Source of the DNA: Bacteroidota bacterium
GTDB lineage: Bacteria > Bacteroidota > Ignavibacteria > Ignavibacteriales > Melioribacteraceae
Assembly: GCA_021824635.1 (NCBI GenBank)
Contig: JAKAKD010000003.1
Location: 1 to 35,610 of the forward strand
Length of the DNA: 35,610 nucleotides
Direction of reading: 5' to 3'
Each line of letters opens with the position of its first letter. Position 1 is the first letter of the stretch. A program made the position numbers and the translations under genes. This document shows, piece by piece, positions 15,928-24,402 of this stretch. Below the pieces are notes generated by a model, which did no database searches, was not told where the DNA came from, and saw only the letters and a list, made by a program, of their open reading frames with translations.

Positions 15928-16068
15928 TCACTGTGATGAATTCTCCTTGAATCGGGGCGAAATAATAAATAAGAAAGGGTTATTAGCCCTTCTCTACTTA
16001 TTGTGGAGGTTACAGTGATTAAAAAACTTGCACCCCGGCTTTCGCGAGTCGGGGTTTATCTTCTTTAT
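15928..16068 (+). ncRNA. Candidate structured small RNA with its own terminator
   Basis: An extended imperfect hairpin can be drawn by eye on the plus strand: TCACTGTGAT (15928-15937) pairs with GTTACAGTGA (16009-16018), with two or three G-T pairs; CTCC (15943-15946) with GGAG (16005-16008); AATAAG (15968-15973) with CTTATT (15997-16002); and AAGGG (15975-15979) with CCCTT (15987-15991). It is followed by a strong stem, ACCCCGGCT (16032-16040) with AGTCGGGGT (16047-16055), and a T-rich tail. No plus-strand gene follows for 5 kb, so it is not a leader. The true 5' end is unknown and the minus strand would fold similarly. No known RNA family is recognised. Confidence 0.35.
16021..16055 (-). 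terminator. Possible bidirectional terminator after the secreted-protein pair
   Basis: The stem ACCCCGGCT/AGTCGGGGT (16032-16055) read leftwards is followed, after five bases, by six T on the minus strand (the A run at 16021-16026). It lies about 50 bases past the stop of the secreted-protein gene that ends at 16106, so it could terminate that unit as well as the plus-strand candidate RNA. Confidence 0.55.
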
Positions 16069-16105
16069 CGAGTTAATTTTTGGTGTTCTGTTTTTGCCTG
16101 GGGAG

Positions 16106-16558
16106 TTATAGTTGTTGTAAGAAAAATCGTAAGATTGCCACAATCCAGGTTATTTGTTCTTTTGTAATGCCTAAAGTTTCCAAAACTTTTTTCATATCTA
16201 TTAGATCTTCACCATAGAGTTCCGATAACATTCTTTTTGTTTTCGATTTATTTACTTCTAATGAGATAAGTTCGTCATCTGCCATTCCCGTGCTAAGTTC
16301 TTCTCTTGTAAATTTATGCGGTGCATTATAATTATTAATAATTGCTTTTTGATAGATTTTCAGATTTAAGGGAATAAAAATATTTACATCGGGCAATTCG
16401 AATTGATTTGTTGCATCATCCGGGATTTTCTGTAGAATTTGTTTTCGGTCGCTCTTATTCTCCTGACGTGATGTTTTGCTTGTGTCTCTGACGGTTTGAG
16501 AGAAGAGATGCATGGCAGCAATTAAGAAAAAAAATACTATATAACGAAAATTCTTCAC
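16106..16558 (-). CDS. Secreted hypothetical protein, second of a tandem paralog pair
   Basis: A 150-residue protein with a signal peptide (MKNFRYIVFFFLIAAMHLFS) cleaved near S-Q. No family recognised. The segment T-R-E-E-L-S-T-G-M-A-D-D-E-L-I-S-L-E followed by basic residues, then K-K-V-L-E-T-L-G-I and a hydrophobic C-terminal tail (W-I-V-A-I-L-R-F-F-L), matches the layout of the neighbour just upstream (D-E-E-L-A-S-G-L-S-E-K-E-L, I-R-K-I-L-G-V, hydrophobic tail). The ATG overlaps the upstream stop by four bases (16555-16558), so the two are translationally coupled. The hydrophobic C-terminus may anchor the protein. Confidence 0.72.
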   Translation of the reverse strand: MKNFRYIVFFFLIAAMHLFSQTVRDTSKTSRQENKSDRKQILQKIPDDATNQFELPDVNIFIPLNLKIYQKAIINNYNAPHKFTREELSTGMADDELISLEVNKSKTKRMLSELYGEDLIDMKKVLETLGITKEQITWIVAILRFFLQQL

Positions 16559-16992
16559 AACAGACTCAGAATTAAAATAATTATTACCCCGGCGGTTTTT
16601 GCTACTCCTAAAATTTTTCTAATAGTTGAAACCTCTGGATAAGTTTCTTCTTCCGAAGGCGGTAAAACAATTAATTTCTTTAACTCTTTTTTGTTTTTCT
16701 TATAATCGGTCAATTCTTTTTCCGAAAGACCGCTTGCTAGTTCCTCATCAGAATAACCGGCAGTATCATCAATAATGACGAATGATTTTTCTTTTAAATT
16801 TTTGATCTCGTTTAGATCTTTCAATTTTATAATTAACGATCTTGGAGAAATCTGTGGCGCCATAATAAGTTTTTTCTTTGAGCTGTCCGCTTGCTTATTT
16901 AATCCTTCTTTCTTGAAAAAGGTAGTATCTTCCTGAGAGAATAAAATAAGCGGGAAAAGGAAGAGGAACAAAAAAAATTTTTGTAACCTCAT
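16555..16992 (-). CDS. Secreted hypothetical protein, first of a tandem paralog pair
   Basis: A 145-residue protein with a strongly hydrophobic signal peptide (M-R-L-Q-K-F-F-L-F-L-F-L-F-P-L-I-L-F) ending near S-Q. A Lys-rich mature region carries S-D-E-E-L-A-S-G-L-S-E-K-E-L-T-D-Y-K-K, then S-T-I-R-K-I-L-G-V and a C-terminal hydrophobic tail (G-V-I-I-I-L-I-L-S-L-L). The same order of elements occurs in the downstream gene, so the pair probably arose by duplication. No known domain recognised. It lies about 60 bases after the ferredoxin terminator and so probably has its own promoter. Confidence 0.72.
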   Translation of the reverse strand: MRLQKFFLFLFLFPLILFSQEDTTFFKKEGLNKQADSSKKKLIMAPQISPRSLIIKLKDLNEIKNLKEKSFVIIDDTAGYSDEELASGLSEKELTDYKKNKKELKKLIVLPPSEEETYPEVSTIRKILGVAKTAGVIIILILSLL

Positions 16993-17052
16993 AGAACCAC
17001 GTGCTTAATGGTTCTTATAAAAAAGAAACCTCTGCATAGTTCCGTTTAAAAT

Positions 17053-17077
17053 AAAAAACCCCGACAAACTGCCGGGG
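17053..17077 (-). terminator. Rho-independent terminator of the ferredoxin gene
   Basis: An eight-pair stem, CCCCGACA (17059-17066) with TGCCGGGG (17070-17077), and a three-base loop. Read leftwards it is followed at once by TTTTTT (A run at 17053-17058). It sits 21 bases after the ferredoxin stop. Confidence 0.9.
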
Positions 17078-17098
17078 TCTTTTGGAAAAAGAAAAAGA

Positions 17099-17398
17099 TT
17101 ATCTTCCAACTTGATCCAAATGTTCCTTCTTGGCGGCCAATTGTTCTTTTGTTTCAACATGTGACGGATCTGGAATAATTGCCTCTGTTGGGCAAGCAGG
17201 AATACATTGTGGTTCATCATAAAATCCTACACACTCTGTGCATTTGTCTGGAACTATGTATGTGTGTTCTTCTGAAAGCGCTGCGTATTCTTGTCCACCA
17301 ATATTATAAGAAAGACCTGGTGAGTAAATAGCTGTGTTCGGACATTCAGCTTCACATGCATTGCAAGAGATGCATTCGTCTGTGATCATTATTGACAT
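17099..17398 (-). CDS. 2[4Fe-4S] ferredoxin, Allochromatium type
   Basis: A 99-residue cytoplasmic electron carrier. The first cluster motif has Cys9, 12, 15 and 19 followed by Pro; the second has Cys53, 56, 65 and 69 followed by Pro. The eight-residue gap between the second and third Cys of the second motif and the charged C-terminal extension (about residues 80-99) are the features of Allochromatium-type ferredoxins, also seen in green sulfur bacteria, rather than short clostridial ones. About 20 extra residues separate the two motifs. A GGAGG ribosome site lies six to seven bases before the ATG. Single-gene unit with its own terminator. Such low-potential ferredoxins serve enzymes such as pyruvate:ferredoxin oxidoreductase; the partner is not in this window. 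Confidence 0.95.
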   Translation of the reverse strand: MSIMITDECISCNACEAECPNTAIYSPGLSYNIGGQEYAALSEEHTYIVPDKCTECVGFYDEPQCIPACPTEAIIPDPSHVETKEQLAAKKEHLDQVGR

Positions 17399-17599
17399 AA
17401 AAAATCCTCCGGATGTAATATAGTTTTAAAAATGCTTCGTAAAAATAATCAATTGTTATGAAATGGAAGCTATGTTAAAATTATTTTTTACAGATTTTCG
17501 GCTGAAGACCATCTGTCCGATTAGCGCGCAACTCATAATTTCCGCACTTCATCTTACTTTTTTTCGGCAGAGCAAAAAAATTATTTATCTGATCACTTT

Positions 17600-17627
17600 A
17601 AAAATAAAGAAGGGTCTTAAACCCTTC
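17600..17627 (-). terminator. Rho-independent terminator of the tricorn-like protease gene
   Basis: Perfect seven-pair stem, GAAGGGT (17609-17615) with ACCCTTC (17621-17627), five-base loop. Read leftwards it is followed by TTTATTTTT. It sits 28 bases after the protease stop codon. Confidence 0.85.
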
Positions 17628-17655
17628 CTTATTCATTTCTAATAAATAATTGATT

Positions 17656-20600
17656 TTACTTTTTGGCGTCAAGTTCCTTTAACAACTCGTCGCATGCTGC
17701 TTTTAATTGTTCGTCAACGCCTTTGGCAATCCAGTCAATTGAATTATTAACTATAATGTCTGGAACTGCGGGACCCAGTTCTTCATTCTTATCAGTTGCT
17801 TTTACAAACCATCCTCTTCCGGGTAATCTTACAAAGGATCCATCCAACAAAGCTTTACCTCCGGTTGAAATTACAGATCCGTTTGTTGGAACGCCGACCA
17901 ATTTTCCAATTCCTAATGTTTTATATGCATGAGAAAAAATTTCTGCATTAGAATAACTTCCTTCATTGCAAAGTGCAATTGATGGTTTAAGCCATGCAGC
18001 ATAAATCAATCGTTCACCAACAGGGTAATAACCTCGGAATTTTTTCTTATCGCGTTCAAGGTTATCGCTTGCGCCGCGCGGAATTGTGTATGCATGCTGC
18101 TTGTAGTTTAATATAGTCATCAGATAGTCTGTTGTTGATCCGCCGCCGTTATAGCGTACATCAACGAGCAATCCTTCTTTTCCGTAACCTGCGGCAGTTA
18201 GTTCGCGTTCAAAAAATTCAAAGCTGGGCATGCTCATGCCTTGAATGTGAATATAACCCAATCTGCCGTTAGAATATTTCTCGGTTAATTTTTGTCTTTC
18301 TTTTACCCACTCTTGATATAACAGCTGTTGTTCGTTAGCTACCGGGCGGATAGTAACTTCTTTTTGTTTTCCATCTTTACTTTTTACTTCTAACAGTGTC
18401 TTTTCATCGGCTTTTGTATTCAGCAATGAATAAAAGTTAATATCACTTTTGTATTCATTTCCATCAACACCGGTAATTACATCGCCGGCAAAAAGTTTGC
18501 TTGATGATTTATCGGCAGGCGAGTTCGGAATTACGCGAAGGACTTTCATCCCTTCTTTTTCCGGCATTAACTCTACGCCAAGAAGTCCGGTTGCATCTCT
18601 TTGAGTTTCTGCTCTATCCGGTGCGGTAAATCCAACGTGACTCGAATTTACTTCACCGAGCATATTGTTGAACATATCTCTGAAATCATTGTTAGTTGAA
18701 GCAGTAACACAAAGTTCTTTATACTTATCATGTAAAGCATTCCAGTCTTTACCGTGAAACTGCGGATCGTAAAAACCATCTCTAAATGCGCGCCATCCTT
18801 CTTCAAAAACTTCTGCTCGTTCGGCAGGATAATCTATTTTCATCTTTGCAGAATATGGAAGCATTTCGGTTTTGTCAGATTTCAAATCTTGTCTGCTCAG
18901 AGATCCTTCTCTTTTTGTATAGTAAAGATATTTTCCTTCACGGTCTATCAATACGTTGGAAGGGTTAGATCCGCCTTTGGTAAGTTCTTTTAAATCTTTT
19001 CCGTCCCATTTAATACTGTAAAGATCGCGTCCTTTTGCGCTACTGCTTTCACCTGTGTAATAAAATGTTTCGCCGTCTTTAGAAATTGCTAAATCTCTTT
19101 CATCACCGGTAAAATTTGTTACTTGAACAATTCTTTCGTGAATGTTTTCGAAATCAATTTGAATTGGTTTTACTTTTGGTTCTTCTTTTTTAGCTGTAGC
19201 GTCTTTTGGTTTTCCTTCCTTCGTTGGTGCGGGTTTATCTACGGAAGGAGCTTCTTTTTCATCCCAATCCGATTTAGTTTTTTCCCAATCATCTTTTTTA
19301 AGCCATACGAACCAAACATCATTGGTATGCGACAGACCGCCTGTTACAGCTCCGGTTGCCATGCGTGAAGACAAGAAACCAAGCTTTGATCCGTCGGCGC
19401 TCCAGAAAGGACTTGAATCATCTCTTGGGTGCATGCTTACATTAACAGGCTTTGCAGAGTTATCCGCGGCTTGAATAAAAACTTCTTCGTTGAAATATAG
19501 ATCCGTCAATGAGTATGAAAGCCATCTGTTATCTGGACTCCAGACAATTCCTCGTGGTGCGGCCCAGCCGTTTAACAAAATTTTCTCATTGCTTAATGTT
19601 CCATCTGCAGAAATATCGGAAACAACTAGTTCTCCGTTACCTCTAACGTATGCAATTTTTTTCCCATCGTTAGAAATAGTCGGTTGAGATTCATCGCCGT
19701 CGGTTTTTGTTAACCGTACAATTTGATGCTTTAGAGATTTGAAAATGTTTGATTGTGTCTTATCTGAGGATTTAACAAGATACATTTCGAAGTTGTTGCT
19801 TTCTCGGTCCGATGTAAAGACCAGAGTGGTATCGTTTAGCCAGCAAGGTTCTTGATCTCGGAATGGTGAATCGGAAAGATTTACACTTCTATTTTTATCT
19901 TTATCTGCTTCTTTAACAAAAACCTCACCGCGTATTACAAACGCAATTAATTTTCCGTTTGGAGAGATCGAATATTCTCTCATATTATTTGTGAAAGTTT
20001 TATTTTCAATCGGATCAAAACGATCATCGGCTCCAATCTCAACATTAACTTTTTCTGCCGGACCGCCGGAGACATTCATCAAGTAAATATTTTTATCTTT
20101 TTCGAAAACGATTTTTTTGCCGTCGGCAGACATACTGAAAAATCTAATTGAATTATCATTATAGTTGGTAAGTTTTTCCGGATCACCGATTGATTTGCCG
20201 CCATCATCAATTTTTATTTTATATAAATTATATTCTCCGGTAATGGAGCTCATAAAATAAATTGTACGGGAATCACTCCATTGAGGATTAACGTTGTTCG
20301 TTTCGAATCCTTTTAGCTGTGAGTATGTTTTATTCTTTGTATCGTATATCCAGATAGTTCTAACTGACGAACCGCGGTAATCTTTTCTGAAAATAGGATT
20401 GATATCGCCCCGTACGAATGCAATAAATCTTCCATCCGGAGATTGGATTGGCTCGAAGCCGACAGCATCTAATACGCGCCATTCGGTTCCGCCTTTTGAA
20501 GAAACAGAGTAAACTTCCTGAGGTCTTTCAATTTGATTAAACTCTCTTGAAGTGGAAAATAAAATATTTCCATCGTTCGACCAGCTTGAGATCAAATCAT

Positions 20601-20928
20601 TCGCGGAATGGTAAGTCAATCTTTTTGGTGTTCCGCCTTCAGTTGGAATTACAAAGAGATCGTTATTGCCGTACCGAACTCCGGAAAAAGCAATCTGTTT
20701 CCCATCGGGAGAAAATTTTGGATAAGCTTCATATGCTTCGTGAATTGTTAAACGCGTGGCTTTTCCTCCGGTAGATGGAACGGTCCAAATATCACCTTGA
20801 AAAGAGAAGGCGATTTTTGTGCCGTCGTTATTAAGTGCCGGATAGCGGAGAAGGAGAGAATTGTTTTGTGAATGAACGAATGCAAAGGAAAGAAGGAAAA
20901 AAGAAAAGAAGAAAATAATTCGTTTCAT
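17656..20928 (-). CDS. Tricorn-like S41 protease with beta-propellers and PDZ domain
   Basis: A 1090-residue secreted peptidase related to archaeal tricorn protease. I start at ATG 20928, which has an AGAGG site and begins the signal peptide (MKRIIFFFSFFLLSF, cleaved near H-S-Q). Two beta-propeller regions follow, built of WD40/PD40-like repeats (L-N-N-D-G-T-K-I-A-F-S, F-S-P-D-G-K-Q-I-A-F-S). A very charged, Pro/Lys/Glu-rich linker lies near 545-600. The tricorn C1 region contains N-S-S-H-V-G-F near 763 (Ser-His of the tetrad), then a PDZ domain (about 776-860), then the S41 core with E-G-S-Y-S-N-A-E near 991 holding the nucleophile Ser, and N-E-E-L-G-P as the likely tetrad Glu. It probably degrades peptides in the periplasm. 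Stand-alone unit with its own terminator. Confidence 0.95.
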   Translation of the reverse strand: MKRIIFFFSFFLLSFAFVHSQNNSLLLRYPALNNDGTKIAFSFQGDIWTVPSTGGKATRLTIHEAYEAYPKFSPDGKQIAFSGVRYGNNDLFVIPTEGGTPKRLTYHSANDLISSWSNDGNILFSTSREFNQIERPQEVYSVSSKGGTEWRVLDAVGFEPIQSPDGRFIAFVRGDINPIFRKDYRGSSVRTIWIYDTKNKTYSQLKGFETNNVNPQWSDSRTIYFMSSITGEYNLYKIKIDDGGKSIGDPEKLTNYNDNSIRFFSMSADGKKIVFEKDKNIYLMNVSGGPAEKVNVEIGADDRFDPIENKTFTNNMREYSISPNGKLIAFVIRGEVFVKEADKDKNRSVNLSDSPFRDQEPCWLNDTTLVFTSDRESNNFEMYLVKSSDKTQSNIFKSLKHQIVRLTKTDGDESQPTISNDGKKIAYVRGNGELVVSDISADGTLSNEKILLNGWAAPRGIVWSPDNRWLSYSLTDLYFNEEVFIQAADNSAKPVNVSMHPRDDSSPFWSADGSKLGFLSSRMATGAVTGGLSHTNDVWFVWLKKDDWEKTKSDWDEKEAPSVDKPAPTKEGKPKDATAKKEEPKVKPIQIDFENIHERIVQVTNFTGDERDLAISKDGETFYYTGESSSAKGRDLYSIKWDGKDLKELTKGGSNPSNVLIDREGKYLYYTKREGSLSRQDLKSDKTEMLPYSAKMKIDYPAERAEVFEEGWRAFRDGFYDPQFHGKDWNALHDKYKELCVTASTNNDFRDMFNNMLGEVNSSHVGFTAPDRAETQRDATGLLGVELMPEKEGMKVLRVIPNSPADKSSSKLFAGDVITGVDGNEYKSDINFYSLLNTKADEKTLLEVKSKDGKQKEVTIRPVANEQQLLYQEWVKERQKLTEKYSNGRLGYIHIQGMSMPSFEFFERELTAAGYGKEGLLVDVRYNGGGSTTDYLMTILNYKQHAYTIPRGASDNLERDKKKFRGYYPVGERLIYAAWLKPSIALCNEGSYSNAEIFSHAYKTLGIGKLVGVPTNGSVISTGGKALLDGSFVRLPGRGWFVKATDKNEELGPAVPDIIVNNSIDWIAKGVDEQLKAACDELLKELDAKK

Positions 20929-21207
20929 AATACCTCTGGTTTGTGATTTGAACAAAAATAAAATTTATTTGAGACATCAACAAAGAGAATGGATTAAGAT
21001 AAGCACTAATGAAAAGAATAAATTATTCTATTTAGTTAAGAAATGTTAAAACGGAATTTTATCTGTAAAAATATCGCCGGGTACAAATACTTATTTCCGA
21101 AAACCGAGAGCCAATTATAAAAATGTGTTTTACATCCTTGCCGAAACTGAAATAAATATCTAAGTTCTATTAAGTATATCTGTTTTTATCAATCAAAGGG
21201 ATAAAAA

Positions 21208-22872
21208 ATGAATTTTCGAAAAAAGATATTTCTACTATTCCATCTGTCATTTATTATGATTCTTCTTGCGCTGATTCAATCGTGCGGCATTAAAGAGCCA
21301 ACGGCGCCGAATTGGGATGTTTCATTAAACATACCAATCGCTAATAAAAGTTATACGATGTTAGACATTATTGAAGACAAATCAAGTCAAATACAACATT
21401 ACTCCAGTGGCACAAACCAAAATCTGCTCTATTATTCCAATGTGCAGCAGATGGATGAAATAACTCTTGGCGATAAACTTAAACCGAATCCCTCTTCCAA
21501 TCCTTTGCCGGGAACAATCAGTATCAGTTCGGATTCCATTCAAACAGATATTGATTTATCTTGGATCAATCCCCCGGTTAGTCCCGGAACACAAATTATT
21601 TTACCGGCGGTTCCGGAAACAAATATGTCCGGAAATTTTAGTCTGGCAGATGAATTTCAAACCATAAAAATCGCTTCCGGGTTTATTGATTTAACTATTA
21701 CAAATTATTTTCCCTTACCGGTAAAGATGACCCTTAGAAATATTGTATTGAAAAATGCCGGAACCGGAGAAGTTATTGCTCAATTATTAGGACCTATAGA
21801 TGTTCCCCCGATGCAATCGGTAACGCGAACATCAATTCCGATAGTTCAAGGGATAAAAGTAAAAAACCAATTAACTCTTGAATCTAAAATTTCATCCACG
21901 GGAAGCAACGGACAGCAAATTACATTACCGGCAAAATCTTTAACAATCAAAGCCAAGTTTTATAATCTAAGTGTTTCGGAATATACCGGGCAGTTAAAGC
22001 CAACAGTCTTTGAAGCAACAAGAAGCGCTGTCGCTCTTGATGTGAAAGATATTCAGCAAAAATTAAAGTTCCAGCAAATCAATTTGAAAAATCCAAAAAT
22101 AGAACTGCATTTGAGATTAACGGCTAACGTTGAATTTAGCATTAACGGTTCAGTTGAAGCCCGCAATTCGATTGGACAGAGAAGCGTTATGACTTTGAGC
22201 CCGAGAACTTTGGATAAAACTCTTATTACACAAGTTGATTCGGTTATTACATTCAATGCTGATAGTGTAAGTAATTTCTTTAGAAATTTTTCTCAGTTTC
22301 CGGATTCCATTGTTGTTTATGTCGGGGGAATTGCTAATCCAAATAATAAAACAATTAGTGTAACAGGCAGCGATCAGCTAATTGTAAGCAGCAAAATGGA
22401 ATTCCCCTTTGAGTTCGGTTTAAGCGGTGGCGAATTTACCGATTCAGTTAAAGTAGATTTTAAAAATTCTGACCGTGATAAAATAAAAGATGTAAATTCC
22501 CTCGGCGCTTCTGTAACAATTACAAATGGAATTCCCGCGTCTCTAAGTTTTACCGCAAAATTATACGATCAAAACGACAACTTCTTAACATATTTTCCGC
22601 CGAAGTACCAGGATCAAGATACGGTTGTTAGTGTGAACGGTGCGGGTGTTGATGCAAACGGAAATGTTATATCAAACACAACCCAAAGTGTAACTGTGAA
22701 GACTCTAAAAAGCGAGATTGACAAAATCTCTAATGCTTATTATATGCGTGTTAGAATAAAATTAAATACATCTGGTACAGGTAATCAATCGGTAAGATTC
22801 AAAACGGATAATATTATAAAGTTCCTCGCTTCCGGCTCAACTAATTATCACATCAATCCAAAGGGGAACTGA
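21208..22872 (+). CDS. Large lipoprotein of unknown function
   Basis: A 554-residue lipoprotein: hydrophobic signal followed by the lipobox-like I-Q-S-C at about residue 26, then P-T-A-P-N-W-D-V-S-L-N-I-P, an opening I associate with uncharacterised Ignavibacteria lipoproteins. The rest is beta-rich with many Thr, Ser and Asn, and no catalytic motif is visible. An AAGGGA site lies seven bases upstream of the ATG. The gene for an outer-membrane barrel protein begins two bases after its stop, so the two are translationally coupled and probably act together at the outer membrane. The divergent protease gene lies 279 bases away. Confidence 0.8.
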   Translation: MNFRKKIFLLFHLSFIMILLALIQSCGIKEPTAPNWDVSLNIPIANKSYTMLDIIEDKSSQIQHYSSGTNQNLLYYSNVQQMDEITLGDKLKPNPSSNPLPGTISISSDSIQTDIDLSWINPPVSPGTQIILPAVPETNMSGNFSLADEFQTIKIASGFIDLTITNYFPLPVKMTLRNIVLKNAGTGEVIAQLLGPIDVPPMQSVTRTSIPIVQGIKVKNQLTLESKISSTGSNGQQITLPAKSLTIKAKFYNLSVSEYTGQLKPTVFEATRSAVALDVKDIQQKLKFQQINLKNPKIELHLRLTANVEFSINGSVEARNSIGQRSVMTLSPRTLDKTLITQVDSVITFNADSVSNFFRNFSQFPDSIVVYVGGIANPNNKTISVTGSDQLIVSSKMEFPFEFGLSGGEFTDSVKVDFKNSDRDKIKDVNSLGASVTITNGIPASLSFTAKLYDQNDNFLTYFPPKYQDQDTVVSVNGAGVDANGNVISNTTQSVTVKTLKSEIDKISNAYYMRVRIKLNTSGTGNQSVRFKTDNIIKFLASGSTNYHINPKGN

Positions 22873-22874
22873 AA

Positions 22875-24293
22875 ATGAAAGCATATAAAATATTTTTCGT
22901 TTTGATTTTCATCCTTTCGGTAAAGATATTCTCACAAGCGGGTGGTTCCACAGGAATCTCCGACGCGAAATCTGCCGCAATGGGAAAGACGGGCGCAACA
23001 TCATCATTCGGTTTGCGCGCGCTCGGCAATAATCCGGCAAACTTATTCAGCGATTCTTCAAAGCATGTGGAATTTGTTATTCCTTTTCCTCTCCCAAATT
23101 TATCTGGAAGCGTCGGAACAAATTTTATGACAATTGACGAATACAATTATTTCTTCGGCACTAAAACAAAAGACGTAGACGGAAATACAATCGGAAGATA
23201 TTTAACTGATGCGGATAAGAGCAGAATGAAAAATTTATTTGCCGACGGAGGCGCAATTACGACTGATCTTCAAATACAATATTTTGCAATCTCGATTAAA
23301 CCAAGCAATGATTTTGGAACATTTGCCTTTTCAATGGGAGATGTTTTTTCTTCGAACGTAACATTTCCTCAAGGAATAGTCAGCATCGCTTTGGATGGTA
23401 ATCCGGTTAACCAGCTATATAATTTTAACGATACCAAATTAAAAGCATGGTGGCTGCGTAAATACTCTCTCTCTTATGCGCGCAGCTTAAATATCCTACC
23501 GATATTTCAAAAAATTTCTGTTGGAGTTTTGTTCAATATTATTCAAGGATTTGCTTACGTTGGAACCGATCATGTAAACACGCAATTAACAACCGGCGAA
23601 GGAAATATTATAACGGGTAAAGGAGATTTTTTAGCATATGCCGCATTCTCGCCGGACTTCAATGTGAAATATGATTTCGATAAAAGCACAACAGCGAAGA
23701 AGGATTTTAAGTTTACTCCTTTTCCAACTCCCACAGGTAACGGCATCGGTTTAGATTTTGGAATTAATGCCAAGCTGAATGATGTATGGTCGTTCGGTTT
23801 TGCAATTACAGATATCGGAAGCGTAACGTGGAATAAAAACGCCGCTCAATATTCTTCCAACTCGGCTATCTATTTGGATGATCTTTCCAACCAAAGCCAG
23901 CGCGACTCTTTGGTGAAAGCGCTTGTGGGAAAAGATAATGGAAAATATATAAACGAATTTTCAACGCAGCTTGCCACTGCTCTGCGTCTAGGTGCTTCTA
24001 TGCAGATTAAAAATTTATTGTTGGCTTTTGATTACAATCAAGGATTTAACGATCAGCCGCGCAATTCTAAGAATCCTAGATTTTCTGTGGGCGCCGACTG
24101 GACGTTTGGATTTTTTGATTTGAGAACGGGTCTTTCATTCGGCGGATTTGATAAATTCAATTGGGGATTGGGTTGCGGTTTTGATTTCGGATTTCTCGAA
24201 ATGAATTTCGGTACACCGGATTTTGAATCTGTAGTCGTTCCAAATTCCGCAAAGAGAGTTACCGTTGCAATTGATAGTAGGTGGAAATTTTAA
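22875..24293 (+). CDS. Outer-membrane beta-barrel protein, DUF5723-like
   Basis: A 472-residue protein with signal peptide (M-K-A-Y-K-I-F-F-V-L-I-F-I-L-S-V, cleaved near F-S-Q). Early in the mature protein are M-G-K-T-G-A-T and L-G-N-N-P-A-N-L, the N-x-P-A-x-L signature of DUF5723/PorV-like and FadL-like outer-membrane proteins. The remainder alternates aromatic and polar residues (for example F-D-L-R-T-G-L-S-F-G-G-F-D-K-F) and ends in W-K-F, a terminal aromatic typical of barrel proteins. It follows the lipoprotein gene after two bases. Its cargo or partner is unknown; a role in lipoprotein or protein traffic at the outer membrane is only a guess. Confidence 0.82.
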   Translation: MKAYKIFFVLIFILSVKIFSQAGGSTGISDAKSAAMGKTGATSSFGLRALGNNPANLFSDSSKHVEFVIPFPLPNLSGSVGTNFMTIDEYNYFFGTKTKDVDGNTIGRYLTDADKSRMKNLFADGGAITTDLQIQYFAISIKPSNDFGTFAFSMGDVFSSNVTFPQGIVSIALDGNPVNQLYNFNDTKLKAWWLRKYSLSYARSLNILPIFQKISVGVLFNIIQGFAYVGTDHVNTQLTTGEGNIITGKGDFLAYAAFSPDFNVKYDFDKSTTAKKDFKFTPFPTPTGNGIGLDFGINAKLNDVWSFGFAITDIGSVTWNKNAAQYSSNSAIYLDDLSNQSQRDSLVKALVGKDNGKYINEFSTQLATALRLGASMQIKNLLLAFDYNQGFNDQPRNSKNPRFSVGADWTFGFFDLRTGLSFGGFDKFNWGLGCGFDFGFLEMNFGTPDFESVVVPNSAKRVTVAIDSRWKF

Positions 24294-24297
24294 TCCG

Positions 24298-24339
24298 TTA
24301 TTAGTTGTTAGTTATTGGTTATCGGTGGTTAGTAATTAG
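24298..24339 (+). repeat. Degenerate 7-base tandem repeat, six units (left of TcmP cassette)
   Basis: Six consecutive heptamers fit the consensus T-D-R-T-Y-R-G (for example TTATTAG, TTATCGG, TGGTTAG). The run begins four bases after the stop of the barrel-protein gene. The same heptamer family recurs, in opposite orientation, on the other side of the following two genes, and again near 33.6 kb. Confidence 0.85.
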
Positions 24340-24402
24340 TTGAAAGGATAATAAGATTTATCTACATTAATACTAGATTATTAATGAGTAAGGGGGTTGT
24401 TT

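Noticed and set aside
15830..16018. 62-codon plus-strand open frame
   Set aside because: No ribosome site and no recognisable protein pattern, and it covers the strongly paired element.
16015..16167. GTG-started 50-codon frame with a good GGAGG site
   Set aside because: The GGAGG is part of the paired stem of the candidate RNA, the frame runs through the terminator hairpin and then antisense into the secreted-protein gene, and the peptide resembles nothing known.
17470..17520. Inverted repeat ACAGAT/ATCTGT between the ferredoxin and protease genes
   Set aside because: Only six pairs with a 15-base loop and no T run; easily expected by chance.
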